From: an uncultured Caulobacterales bacterium
Lineage (GTDB): Bacteria > Pseudomonadota > Alphaproteobacteria > Caulobacterales > Caulobacteraceae
Assembly (NCBI GenBank): GCA_903900155.1
Contig: CAIUMD010000054.1
Coordinates: 1-46,017 of the forward strand
Direction of reading: 5' to 3'
Length of the DNA stretch: 46,017 bases
Shown: positions 1 to 6,887 of the stretch, one piece after another
Position numbering within the stretch: the stretch's first letter is position 1
How the letters are laid out: every line of letters starts with the position of its first letter
Translations under genes and position numbers: made by a program
Notes under the pieces: model-generated
What the model was told of the DNA's origin: nothing
The model's input: the letters and a program-made list of their open reading frames with translations, nothing else
Databases searched by the model: none

Positions 1-44
1 CCCCCTCAGTCGCTCCGCGACAGCTCCCCCAGCGGGGGAGCAGA
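1..44. repeat. Dispersed GC-rich palindromic repeat, copy 1
   Basis: These 44 bases recur exactly at 25139-25182. The unit contains CTCCCCCAGCGGGGGAG, a near-perfect palindrome. Here it overlaps the end of the methionine gamma-lyase gene and encodes its last 12 residues and stop. It resembles the short intergenic repeats common in alphaproteobacterial genomes. Confidence 0.8.
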
Positions 45-1235
45 GATGCGGACGGCCGCCAACGCCCCCTCCAGATCCCCCAGAATATCCTCCACCTCCT
101 CCAGCCCCACCGACAGTCGCACCAGCCCCTCGCCGATCCCCGCCGCCGCGCGCTCCTGCGGCGCATAGGTCGAGTGGGTCATGCTGGCCGGGTGCTGGAT
201 CAGTGTCTCGGCGTCGCCCAGCGACACCGCCCGGCGGATCATCGTCAGGCGGTTCATCATCGCGACGCCCGCCGCATGGCCGCCCTTCAGCTCGAAGGCG
301 ATCATGCCGCCGCCGCCCGCCATCTGCCGGGCGGCCAGGTCGCGCTGCGGAAAGCCGTCCAGGCCGGGATGGTACACACGCTCGACCGCCGGATGGGCCT
401 CCAGCCACCGCGCCACCGCCTCGCCGTTCTGGCCATGGCGGGCCATGCGCAGCGACAGGGTCTTCAGGCCCCGTAGCACCAAGAAGGCGGTGAACGGCGA
501 CATCACCGCGCCCGTCATGTCCTTGACCCCGACCAGCCGTACGCGGGCCATGTCCTCAACCTCGCCCACGGCGATGCCGCCCACCAGGTCGCCGTGACCG
601 CCCAAGTATTTGGTGGCCGAGTGGACGACCATGTCCGCGCCCAGGGCGATGGGCCGGGTCAGGACCGGCGTGGCATAGGTGTTGTCGACCACCACCTTGG
701 CGCCGACACCATGCGCGATCTGGCTGATCGCGGCGATGTCCACCAGCCGCATGTTCGGATTGGCCGGCGTCTCGAAATAGACGACGCGGGTCCTGTCCGA
801 GATGACCTCGGCCAGCAGCTCCGGCCGGGTCATGTCGACCTGTCGCACCGTGACGCCGAACCGGGAGAGGCCGTCGCGCAGGAAGGCGAAAGTGCAGCCG
901 TACAGGGTCTGGTCGGTGATCACCTCGTCGCCGGCCTGCAGGAAGCTCCACAGCACCGCGGTGATCGCCCCCATGCCCGAGGCGGTGGCGACGGCGGCTT
1001 CCGCGCCCTCCAGGCTGGCCATGCGACGTTCCAGCAGGTCGGTCGTCGGGTTGGAGATCCGCGAATAGAAGTGCCCCGCCCGCAGCCCGGCGAACATCTC
1101 GCCGCCGGCCTCGGCGCTGTCGAACGCGAAGGTCGAGGTCAGGTGCAGCGGCGGCGTCAGCGCGCCCTGCTCGTCGGCCGGGTCGTAGCCCGCGTGAATG
1201 GCCCGTGTGGAAAAGCCGCCATTGTCGCTACGCAT
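6..1235 (-). CDS. Methionine gamma-lyase (PLP-dependent, Cys/Met metabolism family)
   Basis: Cytosolic pyridoxal-phosphate enzyme expected to split L-methionine into methanethiol, 2-oxobutyrate and ammonia. The 409-residue protein has the full Cys/Met fold: YSRISNPT at 57-64, the LYGCTF loop at 111-116, cofactor-binding Asp184 in VVVDNTYATP and Schiff-base Lys209 in SATKYLGG. A cysteine in the LYGCTF loop is typical of methionine gamma-lyases and argues against cystathionine gamma-synthase, although the families are close. An AGGGAG ribosome site lies six bases before the ATG. The gene is divergent from an Lrp/AsnC gene 107 bases away, an arrangement known for methionine gamma-lyase and its regulator in pseudomonads. 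The last 12 codons and the stop lie inside a dispersed repeat, so the C-terminal tail is probably not native. Family assignment is firm; substrate is inferred. Confidence 0.9.
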   Translation of the reverse strand: MRSDNGGFSTRAIHAGYDPADEQGALTPPLHLTSTFAFDSAEAGGEMFAGLRAGHFYSRISNPTTDLLERRMASLEGAEAAVATASGMGAITAVLWSFLQAGDEVITDQTLYGCTFAFLRDGLSRFGVTVRQVDMTRPELLAEVISDRTRVVYFETPANPNMRLVDIAAISQIAHGVGAKVVVDNTYATPVLTRPIALGADMVVHSATKYLGGHGDLVGGIAVGEVEDMARVRLVGVKDMTGAVMSPFTAFLVLRGLKTLSLRMARHGQNGEAVARWLEAHPAVERVYHPGLDGFPQRDLAARQMAGGGGMIAFELKGGHAAGVAMMNRLTMIRRAVSLGDAETLIQHPASMTHSTYAPQERAAAGIGEGLVRLSVGLEEVEDILGDLEGALAAVRISAPPLGELSRSD

Positions 1236-1342
1236 GTGTCACTCCCTATTTGAGATGACAGTGGCGTAGGCGGGATCGTGATAGATTTCGAATTCTGCTA
1301 CATATGGCTCTTATTTTGGCAGATCCTGCTTAAGGAGGGCTC

Positions 1343-1801
1343 ATGGACGCTAAAGACCGCCAGATCATCCGCGAGCTGCAGAAGGACGGCCGGCTGACCA
1401 ACCAGGAGCTGGCCGAGCGGGTGAACCTTTCGCCCTCCCCCTGCCTGCGTCGGGTGCGCAACCTGGAAACGGCCGGCGTGATCACCGGCTATACCGCCCT
1501 GGTGGACCAGAAGGCCTATGGCCTGCCGATCACCGTCTTCGTGCGGGTGCGCCTGAACAGCCCCAGCCAGGACCTGATCACCGGCTTCGAGGCGGCGGTG
1601 GCGCGCATCGACCAGATCCTGGACTGCTTCCTGCTGGCCGGGAGCGACGACTATCTGCTGCGCGTTATCGTCGACAGTCTGGAGGCCTACGAGGACTTCA
1701 TGCGGCGCAAGCTGCACGCCATCCCCGGAATCGCCTCCATTGACACCAGCTTTGCCTATGGCGTCGTCAAGCAGACCCGCGTCTTTCCGGTCGCGGGCTA
1801 A
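1343..1801 (+). CDS. Lrp/AsnC family transcriptional regulator, divergent from methionine gamma-lyase
   Basis: A 152-residue protein of the usual Lrp/AsnC length. The N-terminal winged helix-turn-helix covers about residues 1-60 (DAKDRQIIRELQKDGRLTNQ, then LSPSPCLRRVRNLETAGVI). The C-terminal ligand-binding RAM domain covers about 65-145 (LAGSDDYLLRVIVDSLEAYE). The start is supported by a strong AAGGAGGG at 1332-1339. It is transcribed away from the methionine gamma-lyase gene and probably controls it in response to an amino acid, as the MdeR-type regulators do; that pairing is inference from position. CATATG near 1303 lies in the middle of the shared control region and could be part of an operator. 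Family identification is secure. Confidence 0.92.
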   Translation: MDAKDRQIIRELQKDGRLTNQELAERVNLSPSPCLRRVRNLETAGVITGYTALVDQKAYGLPITVFVRVRLNSPSQDLITGFEAAVARIDQILDCFLLAGSDDYLLRVIVDSLEAYEDFMRRKLHAIPGIASIDTSFAYGVVKQTRVFPVAG

Positions 1802-1877
1802 CTGTGACCTCACCCGGGTATGGCTCACGCGAATTTCAATCGAAGCCTGACCGTCTCGCCGAGTACAAACGCGACCG

Positions 1878-3311
1878 ATGATCGATGAAGCGCCGCCCCA
1901 GTCCGTAGCGCCCATGGCTGCTTCGCCCAGCGTGACCACCGCGCTGAAGCACGCGCCGTTGGGCATCGCCATCTTCGACAGTCAGATGCGCTACCTGGCC
2001 GCCTCGCGGCAGTACCTGACCGACCAGCGCCTGCCCGCCGACATGCCGCTGATCGGCCGCCTGCACTACGAGGCCTTTCCCGAGGTGCCGCAGAAGTGGC
2101 GCGACCTGCACGCCCGCGTGCTGACCGAAGGCGTCGAACTGCGCCACGAAGGCGACCCCTATGTCGACCGCGACGGCCGCACCGAATGGATCCGCTGGTC
2201 GATGGCCCCGTGGCGCGACGACGGCGGCCAGATCGGCGGCCTGGTGCTCTATACCGAAGTGGTCACCGCCAACATAGAGGCCCGCCAGAAGCTGGAGGCC
2301 GCCGAGGCCCGCTATCGCGCCGTCTTCGACCAGGCCGCGATGGGCGTGGCCCGCCTGACCCCGACCGGCGAGATTCTGGAGGCCAATGACGCCTTCTGCG
2401 CCCTGCTGGGCCGCGACCGCGACGCCCTGCTGGGCGTGTCGCTGCCCAACCTGGTGCATCCCGACTTCCTGGACCGCACCCTGCTGTCCAGCGAGGCCCT
2501 GCTGGCCGGCGAGGTCGAGACCTGCGCGGCCGAACGCCGGTTCGTCATCCCGGGCGGCGATCTCTGGATCCACCTGACCGCCTCGATGGTGCGGGTCGAC
2601 GACGAGCCGGCCTACATCCTGGCGATCATCTCCGACATCAGCGCCCGCAAGCAGGCCGAAACCGCCCAGGAGCAGCACCAGAGCCAGCTGCGCCTGCTCA
2701 TCAACGAACTGAACCATCGCGTGAAGAACACCCTGGCCACCGTCCAGTCGATGGCGGCCCAGACCCTGCGCAACGAGCCCGATCCGGTCGTGGCCTTCGA
2801 GAAGTTCGAGGCGCGTCTGATGGGCCTGTCGCGGGTGCACGACATCCTGACCCGCGAGAGCTGGCACGGCGCGCAGTTGCACGAAGTGGTCGAGCGCGCC
2901 CTGCGCCCGTTCGACGAGGCCGGCACGCGGTTCGACATCGAGGGACCGCCGGTGCGCCTGCAGCCGGGCGGGGCCCTGACCATGGCGCTGATCCTGCACG
3001 AGCTGGCCACCAACGCCCTGAAGTACGGCGCCCTGTCCAATCCCGAGGGTCATGTCGAACTCTCCTGGACCTACGATCCGGCCACGCGGATGCTGGAAGG
3101 CCGGTGGATCGAGAGCAACGGCCCGACCGTCTCCGAACCCACCCGCAAGGGCTTTGGCTCGCGCCTGATCGAGCGCAGCCTGCGCGGCGAGCTGAAAGGC
3201 GCCGCGGTGATGGACTATCGTCCCAAGGGCCTGCGTTGCACGCTCAGCGCGCGTTTGCCGGAGGCTCCACCGGAAAACTCTGACGGGAACCCGACACTAC
3301 CGACCACTTAA
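1878..3311 (+). CDS. PAS domain HWE-family sensor histidine kinase
   Basis: A 477-residue soluble kinase without membrane segments. Two PAS domains cover about residues 22-135 and 142-260; the second ends in the usual DISARKQAE linker. The phosphoacceptor is His280 in ELNHRVKNTLATVQSMAAQT. The ATP-binding domain has the HWE signature: a histidine in the N box (LHELATNALKYGALS, about 368-382), the WIE motif, and GFGSRLIERSL. HWE kinases in alphaproteobacteria often sense light, redox or general stress through PAS or GAF domains. No flavin-binding LOV cysteine motif is visible, so the signal is unknown. No response regulator lies next to it, so it is an orphan kinase here. It follows the Lrp gene by 76 bases and may have its own promoter. 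Confidence 0.93.
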   Translation: MIDEAPPQSVAPMAASPSVTTALKHAPLGIAIFDSQMRYLAASRQYLTDQRLPADMPLIGRLHYEAFPEVPQKWRDLHARVLTEGVELRHEGDPYVDRDGRTEWIRWSMAPWRDDGGQIGGLVLYTEVVTANIEARQKLEAAEARYRAVFDQAAMGVARLTPTGEILEANDAFCALLGRDRDALLGVSLPNLVHPDFLDRTLLSSEALLAGEVETCAAERRFVIPGGDLWIHLTASMVRVDDEPAYILAIISDISARKQAETAQEQHQSQLRLLINELNHRVKNTLATVQSMAAQTLRNEPDPVVAFEKFEARLMGLSRVHDILTRESWHGAQLHEVVERALRPFDEAGTRFDIEGPPVRLQPGGALTMALILHELATNALKYGALSNPEGHVELSWTYDPATRMLEGRWIESNGPTVSEPTRKGFGSRLIERSLRGELKGAAVMDYRPKGLRCTLSARLPEAPPENSDGNPTLPTT

Positions 3312-3386
3312 GGTCCCTAATAGGAAACTTAGTCGACCACCGTATGGCGGGTCGGCTCCGGTTGTGTCGTCCTAGGAAGGCAGATC

Positions 3387-3449
3387 CTTCGGCTCATCCC
3401 ACCAGCCGAAGCGCCTTTGCCGGCCGGGGTGTCGTGAATCCCGGCCGGC
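3387..3449 (+). terminator. Two tandem hairpins between the HWE kinase and GH47 gene
   Basis: The first hairpin pairs CTTCGGCT at 3387-3394 with AGCCGAAG at 3404-3411. The second pairs GCCGGCCGGG at 3419-3428 with CCCGGCCGGC at 3440-3449. There is no clear T-run, only CACTTTCC downstream, so termination is possible but unproven. The second hairpin lies within 50 bases of the GH47 start. Confidence 0.4.
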
Positions 3450-3497
3450 CACTTTCCTCCCCTCGTTGAAATCCTCGACCACCGGTAGGTTGGCGTC

Positions 3498-4883
3498 ATG
3501 ACGCTCGCCCGACTCACGCGCCGCTCCGCCCTGACCGCTCTCGCCGCCGCCGGCCTCTCGCCGAGCTTGGCCAACGCCCGCTCGGGGGACTGGATGGCGC
3601 TCGCCGCCGATGTCCGCTCCGAGTTCCAGTGGGCTTGGCAGGGTTATGTCGCCAAGGCTTGGGGCAAGGACGAGATCAATCCGGTCAGCGGGACCTCGCG
3701 CTCGTTCTTCATCAAGAGCCAGGACCTGGGCCTCTCCCTGGTCGAGGCGCTGGATACGCTGTGGATCATGGGCCTGGACGCCGAATTCCAGGCCGGGGTC
3801 GATTGGGTGAAGTCCAGCCTCAGCTTCGACGTCGACGGCGAGGCCCAGGTCTTCGAGACCAATATCCGCCTGGTCGGCGGCCTGATCTCGGCCCACCTGG
3901 CTTGCGGCGATCCCGTCCTGCTGGCCAAGGCCAAGGATCTGGCCGACCGCCTGATGAAGGCCTTCGACGCCTCGCCGCACGGCCTGCCCTGGCGCTATGT
4001 GAACCTGAAGACCGGCGCGGTCCTCGATCCCGAGACCAACCTGGCCGAAATCGGCACCTACATCACCGAGTTCGGGGTGCTGAGCCAGCTGACCGGCGAT
4101 GACCGCTACTTCAAGGCCGCCAAGCAGGCCATGAAGCACGCCCTGGACCGTCGCTCGAGGATCGGCCTGATGGCCGCCAATATCGACGCCCGCACCGGCG
4201 AATTCACCAGCCGCAACGCCAGCATCGACGTCTATGCCGACAGTTTCTACGAGTACCTTTGGGACGCCTGGGCGCTGTTCGGCGACGAAGATTGCAAGCG
4301 TTGGGCGCAGGAGTGCACGGCCGCCCAACTGGCCCACCAGGCCAAGCGCTACGACGGCCGCCTGTGGTTCCCGATGGTCGACTACGAGACCGGCGCGGTG
4401 ACTTCCACGGCCCAGAGCGAGTTGGCCGCCTATTATGCCGGCCTGCTGGGCCAGGTCGGCCACAAGAAGGAGGGCGACGACTACCTCGCCACCTTTACCC
4501 ACATGCAGGCCACGTTCGGGATCATCCCGGAGTCGATCGACGTCACGACCGCCCAGCCGCGCCGCAAGCACACCGGCCTGCGCCCCGAATATCCCGACGC
4601 CTGCTTGAACCTGTGGCTGCTGGACCGCGACGAGCGCTACCGGGCCCTGGCCGCCCTGCACTATCGCCAGATGAAGGCCACCAGCCGCGCGCCCTACGGC
4701 TACACGGCGCTGCAGGACATCACGACCAGGCCGATGACCCAAGGCGACAATTGCCCCGGCTACTGGTGGTCCGAGCAGATGAAATACTACTACCTGCTGT
4801 TCTCCGACACGCCGCGCATCGACTACGCCAAGCTGCAGCTCAGCACCGAGGCCAATGTGCTGCGGGGTTTCCGGAAGGTTTAG
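3498..4883 (+). CDS. Glycoside hydrolase family 47 alpha-1,2-mannosidase, exported
   Basis: A 461-residue GH47 enzyme, predicted to trim alpha-1,2-linked mannose by inversion in a calcium-dependent reaction. Residues 1-27 form a twin-arginine-like signal (LTRRSALTALAAAG, cleavage near ANA-RS), placing it in the periplasm or outside. Family motifs appear in order: VFETNIRLVGGLISAHL (118-133) with acid Glu120, NLAEIGTYITEFGVLSQLTG (181-200), DSFYEYLWDAW (248-258) with Asp248, LRPEYPDACLNLWLL (361-375) with Glu364, MKYYYLLFSD (428-437), and Thr450 at the usual calcium site. GH47 is mainly eukaryotic (ER/Golgi mannosidase I), with a few bacterial members, including a characterised Caulobacter enzyme. 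The likely substrate is mannan or high-mannose glycans from fungi or plants. A long minus-strand open frame covers this gene but lacks family features. Confidence 0.93.
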   Translation: MTLARLTRRSALTALAAAGLSPSLANARSGDWMALAADVRSEFQWAWQGYVAKAWGKDEINPVSGTSRSFFIKSQDLGLSLVEALDTLWIMGLDAEFQAGVDWVKSSLSFDVDGEAQVFETNIRLVGGLISAHLACGDPVLLAKAKDLADRLMKAFDASPHGLPWRYVNLKTGAVLDPETNLAEIGTYITEFGVLSQLTGDDRYFKAAKQAMKHALDRRSRIGLMAANIDARTGEFTSRNASIDVYADSFYEYLWDAWALFGDEDCKRWAQECTAAQLAHQAKRYDGRLWFPMVDYETGAVTSTAQSELAAYYAGLLGQVGHKKEGDDYLATFTHMQATFGIIPESIDVTTAQPRRKHTGLRPEYPDACLNLWLLDRDERYRALAALHYRQMKATSRAPYGYTALQDITTRPMTQGDNCPGYWWSEQMKYYYLLFSDTPRIDYAKLQLSTEANVLRGFRKV

Positions 4884-4920
4884 AACCGCCACGCCGGACA
4901 AGTTGTCGCACCTGAAAGCG

Positions 4921-4934
4921 TGGGGCGCGCCCCA
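4921..4934. terminator. GC-rich palindrome after GH47
   Basis: TGGGGCGCGCCCCA is a perfect 14-base palindrome 37 bases after the GH47 stop. No T-run follows. It may be a weak terminator or a protein site; the evidence is limited to symmetry and position. Confidence 0.3.
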
Positions 4935-5021
4935 GCCGGCGCCGTCATCCCATTGAGTCCGAACTGCCGCACGCCTGTTGCGTGAATCAGCGATGCAGCA
5001 CTCGGCTCGGGGGATTGGATC

Positions 5022-6038
5022 ATGCGACTTCCCACGTTTGCGACTGCTCTGGTGCTGACGGCCTTGGCCGGCTCGGTCCAAGCCGCCGACCTTCGGGATC
5101 GCCTCTATGATCCCGCCGGCGGCGTCATGGTGGTGGCCCACCGCGCCTGCCACGCCGCCGCCCCGTCGCGCGGCCTGACCACCGCCGTCCCCGAGAATTC
5201 CCTGGCCGCCCTGGAGCGCTGCATCGCCCTGGGCGTCGACGTCGTCGAGATCGACGTGCGCCGCACCCAGGATGGCGCCCTGGTGCTCATGCACGACCCC
5301 AAGGTCGATCGGACCACCACCGGCAAGGGCAAGGTCTCCGACCTGACCCTGGGCGAGCTGCAGGACCTGCGGCTCAAGGTCGGCGGCGTGGCGACCCAGG
5401 CGCCGCCCCCGACCCTGAGCGCCTTCCTGCGCGTCGCGCGCGGCCGCATCCTGGTCAATCTCGACATCAAGGAAGACGGCCCGACGGCCGCCCAGGTCGC
5501 CCGCCTGGTGCACGACGTCGTCGCCGACGACTGGGTGCTGTTCAAGGCCCGCGCCGACCTGGGCGCCGCGCCGATCGCCGACCAGCCGCTGTACAAGAAC
5601 CTGGCCTTCATGCCGATCGTCGGCGGCAAGGGCGCTCGGCACGCCGACCAGCTGGGCGCGATCGCCACCGCCCAGGCCTCGGGCGCCCAGGCGATCCCGG
5701 CCGTCGAACTGGACGCGCTGAAGAAGGACGGCTTCGCCGCCGTCCGCGACGCCGCCCGCGCCGCTCACGTCCGGGTCTGGACCAACAGCCTGGCCGGCAA
5801 GGGTGTCAAAGGGGGCCCCGGCACGGCCGGCGACAGCCACGCCCTGACCGATCCCGACAAGGCCTGGGGCGGCCTGATCGCCGAGGGCGTCAATGTCGTC
5901 CAGACCGACTATCCGGCGGCGCTGCTGGACTACCTGAACGAACGTGACCTGCGCGGCCGCACGTCGACCGCCATCGCGGTCGCGGAAGTCGGATCGCCCG
6001 CCACCGCCCTGATCGGCGCCTCTGCCAGGGGCCGCTGA
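5022..6038 (+). CDS. Glycerophosphodiester phosphodiesterase, exported
   Basis: A 338-residue protein that should hydrolyse glycerophosphodiesters to glycerol-3-phosphate and an alcohol. Residues 1-22 are a Sec signal (ALVLTALAGSVQA, then cleavage), so it acts in the periplasm. The TIM-barrel active site is intact: His40 in VVAHRACH, Glu58 in VPENS, Glu76 and Asp78 in VVEIDVRRTQDG, and His91 in LVLMHDP. The C-terminal strand VVQTDYPAALLDYL is also typical. A GGGGGA ribosome site precedes the ATG by about nine bases. It lies 138 bases after the GH47 gene on the same strand; both products are exported hydrolases and may serve nutrient scavenging, but a shared operon is not certain. Confidence 0.93.
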   Translation: MRLPTFATALVLTALAGSVQAADLRDRLYDPAGGVMVVAHRACHAAAPSRGLTTAVPENSLAALERCIALGVDVVEIDVRRTQDGALVLMHDPKVDRTTTGKGKVSDLTLGELQDLRLKVGGVATQAPPPTLSAFLRVARGRILVNLDIKEDGPTAAQVARLVHDVVADDWVLFKARADLGAAPIADQPLYKNLAFMPIVGGKGARHADQLGAIATAQASGAQAIPAVELDALKKDGFAAVRDAARAAHVRVWTNSLAGKGVKGGPGTAGDSHALTDPDKAWGGLIAEGVNVVQTDYPAALLDYLNERDLRGRTSTAIAVAEVGSPATALIGASARGR

Positions 6039-6073
6039 GCGCTATTGCGCGCCCGCGGATGTAGCGCTATTTT

Positions 6074-6083
6074 TGTAGCTACA
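6074..6083. promoter_or_regulatory. Palindrome in AT-rich brnTA control region
   Basis: TGTAGCTACA is a perfect 10-base palindrome in an unusually AT-rich stretch (about 6060-6160). A TATAAG hexamer follows at 6112-6117 and could be a -10 box. BrnT/BrnA operons are repressed by BrnA, so this is a candidate operator. Function is inferred from symmetry and position. Confidence 0.4.
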
Positions 6084-6160
6084 GAAATTAAGTCGCCAAA
6101 TTCGCGACCATTATAAGAATACAATCTATGAGATAGATATGTCGGGAAGACGCTTCCGGC

Positions 6161-6439
6161 ATGAATATCGAGTTCGACGAGGAAAAACGTCAGCAGACCT
6201 TGGAGCATCGGGGTCTGGACTTCGCTGATGCGTCAGCCGTGTTCGATGGGCCCGAATTCACCGCCCTCGATGATCCTGAGGACTACGGAGAGGATCGGTT
6301 TCAAACGGTTGGCCTGCTGGACGGACGGTTGGTCATGGTCATTTGGACACCGCGCGGTGAACGCCGCCGCGTCATCTCAATGAGAAAGTGCAATGCCCGA
6401 GAACAAGGAAGATTCGGAAAGCTCGTGGGTAGATCCTGA
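6161..6439 (+). CDS. brnT: BrnT family toxin of a type II toxin-antitoxin system
   Basis: A 92-residue protein of typical BrnT length, a RelE-like ribonuclease that stops translation. The N-terminus MNIEFDEEKRQQTLEHRGLD matches the family pattern (F/W-D-x-x-K, then the L-x-K/E-H-G region). The DFADASAVF segment is usual, as is the basic C-terminal strand ERRRVISMRKCNARE, which carries the arginines used by the family for RNA cleavage. It overlaps the downstream antitoxin gene by 47 bases, with toxin first, which is the normal BrnT/BrnA order and the reverse of most modules. A short GGAAG-ACG-CTTCC hairpin at 6145-6157 sits just before the start and may affect translation. The region upstream is AT-rich, consistent with horizontal gain. 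Confidence 0.9.
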   Translation: MNIEFDEEKRQQTLEHRGLDFADASAVFDGPEFTALDDPEDYGEDRFQTVGLLDGRLVMVIWTPRGERRRVISMRKCNAREQGRFGKLVGRS

Positions 6440-6674
6440 TGACGCTCCCGAATGGACGGACGATCAATTCGAGCGAGCTCAGTTCAGCATCGGCGGCAGG
6501 GTCATCAGGCCGGCCAACGGCACGCTGACCCGACCGGGCCGTCCTAAATCCGAAGACCCCAAGCAGCAGATCACCCTGCGCCTGGACCGCGCCGTGCTGG
6601 ACAAGCTGCGCGAGAGCGGTCCAGGCTGGCAAAGCCGGGTGAACGAAATCCTCAAGAAGGCCGTCGGCGCCTAG
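6393..6674 (+). CDS. brnA: BrnA family antitoxin
   Basis: A 93-residue antitoxin with the BrnA layout: an acidic, flexible N-terminal part that binds toxin (DPDDAPEWTDDQFERAQ) and a C-terminal DNA-binding half with RPKSEDPKQQITLRLDRAVL followed by ESGPGWQSRVNEILKKAV. The GRPKS...K..T.RLD..V...R..GPGWQ.R.N..L pattern is diagnostic of BrnA. It begins inside brnT, so the two are translated together. It should neutralise BrnT and repress the operon. The gene ends 39 bases before the 3' end of the CAU tRNA, which lies on the other strand. Confidence 0.9.
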   Translation: MPENKEDSESSWVDPDDAPEWTDDQFERAQFSIGGRVIRPANGTLTRPGRPKSEDPKQQITLRLDRAVLDKLRESGPGWQSRVNEILKKAVGA

Positions 6675-6705
6675 CTTGGAAGACTTTGAATTTTCGGGAA
6701 AATCA

Positions 6706-6805
6706 GTCCGTCCTGGTGGCGGGGGGCGGGATCGAACCGCCGACCTGTGGGTTATGAATCCACCGCTCTAACCATCTGAGCTACCCAGCCATCGCCAGGA
6801 CGGAC
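6706..6805. repeat. 11-base inverted repeat flanking the tRNA
   Basis: GTCCGTCCTGG at 6706-6716 and CCAGGACGGAC at 6795-6805 are exact reverse complements. The left arm includes the CCA end of the tRNA. In the precursor RNA the 5' leader would pair with the CCA and trailer, forming a helix beyond the acceptor stem. Confidence 0.75.
6714..6790 (-). tRNA. tRNA with CAU anticodon (elongator Met, or Ile2)
   Basis: A 77-base cloverleaf on the minus strand with encoded CCA. It has a D arm GCTC/GAGC, anticodon loop TTCATAA giving anticodon CAU, and T arm GGCGG-TTCGATC-CCGCC. The acceptor stem 5' GGCTGGG faces 3' CCCCGCC, leaving one T-C mismatch at pair 4:69. The anticodon stem GTGGA/CCCAC has an A-C mismatch at 31:39. 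An initiator tRNA is unlikely because the first base pair is G-C. Elongator methionine is favoured; a lysidine-modified isoleucine tRNA also has CAU and cannot be excluded by reading. Confidence 0.88.
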
Positions 6806-6887
6806 GGGGGTCATACGCCCAAGCGCGCTTCGCATCAAGGCCTTAGAGTCGGCGCGCGTTTGGCGGCGAAACCGCATACACTTTCGC

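Noticed and set aside
3372..5840. A very long minus-strand open frame opposite the GH47 and GDPD genes
   Set aside because: Its translation is low-complexity Gly/Ala/Arg/Gln/Val/Leu and lacks any family motif; it mirrors codon bias of two well-supported plus-strand genes.
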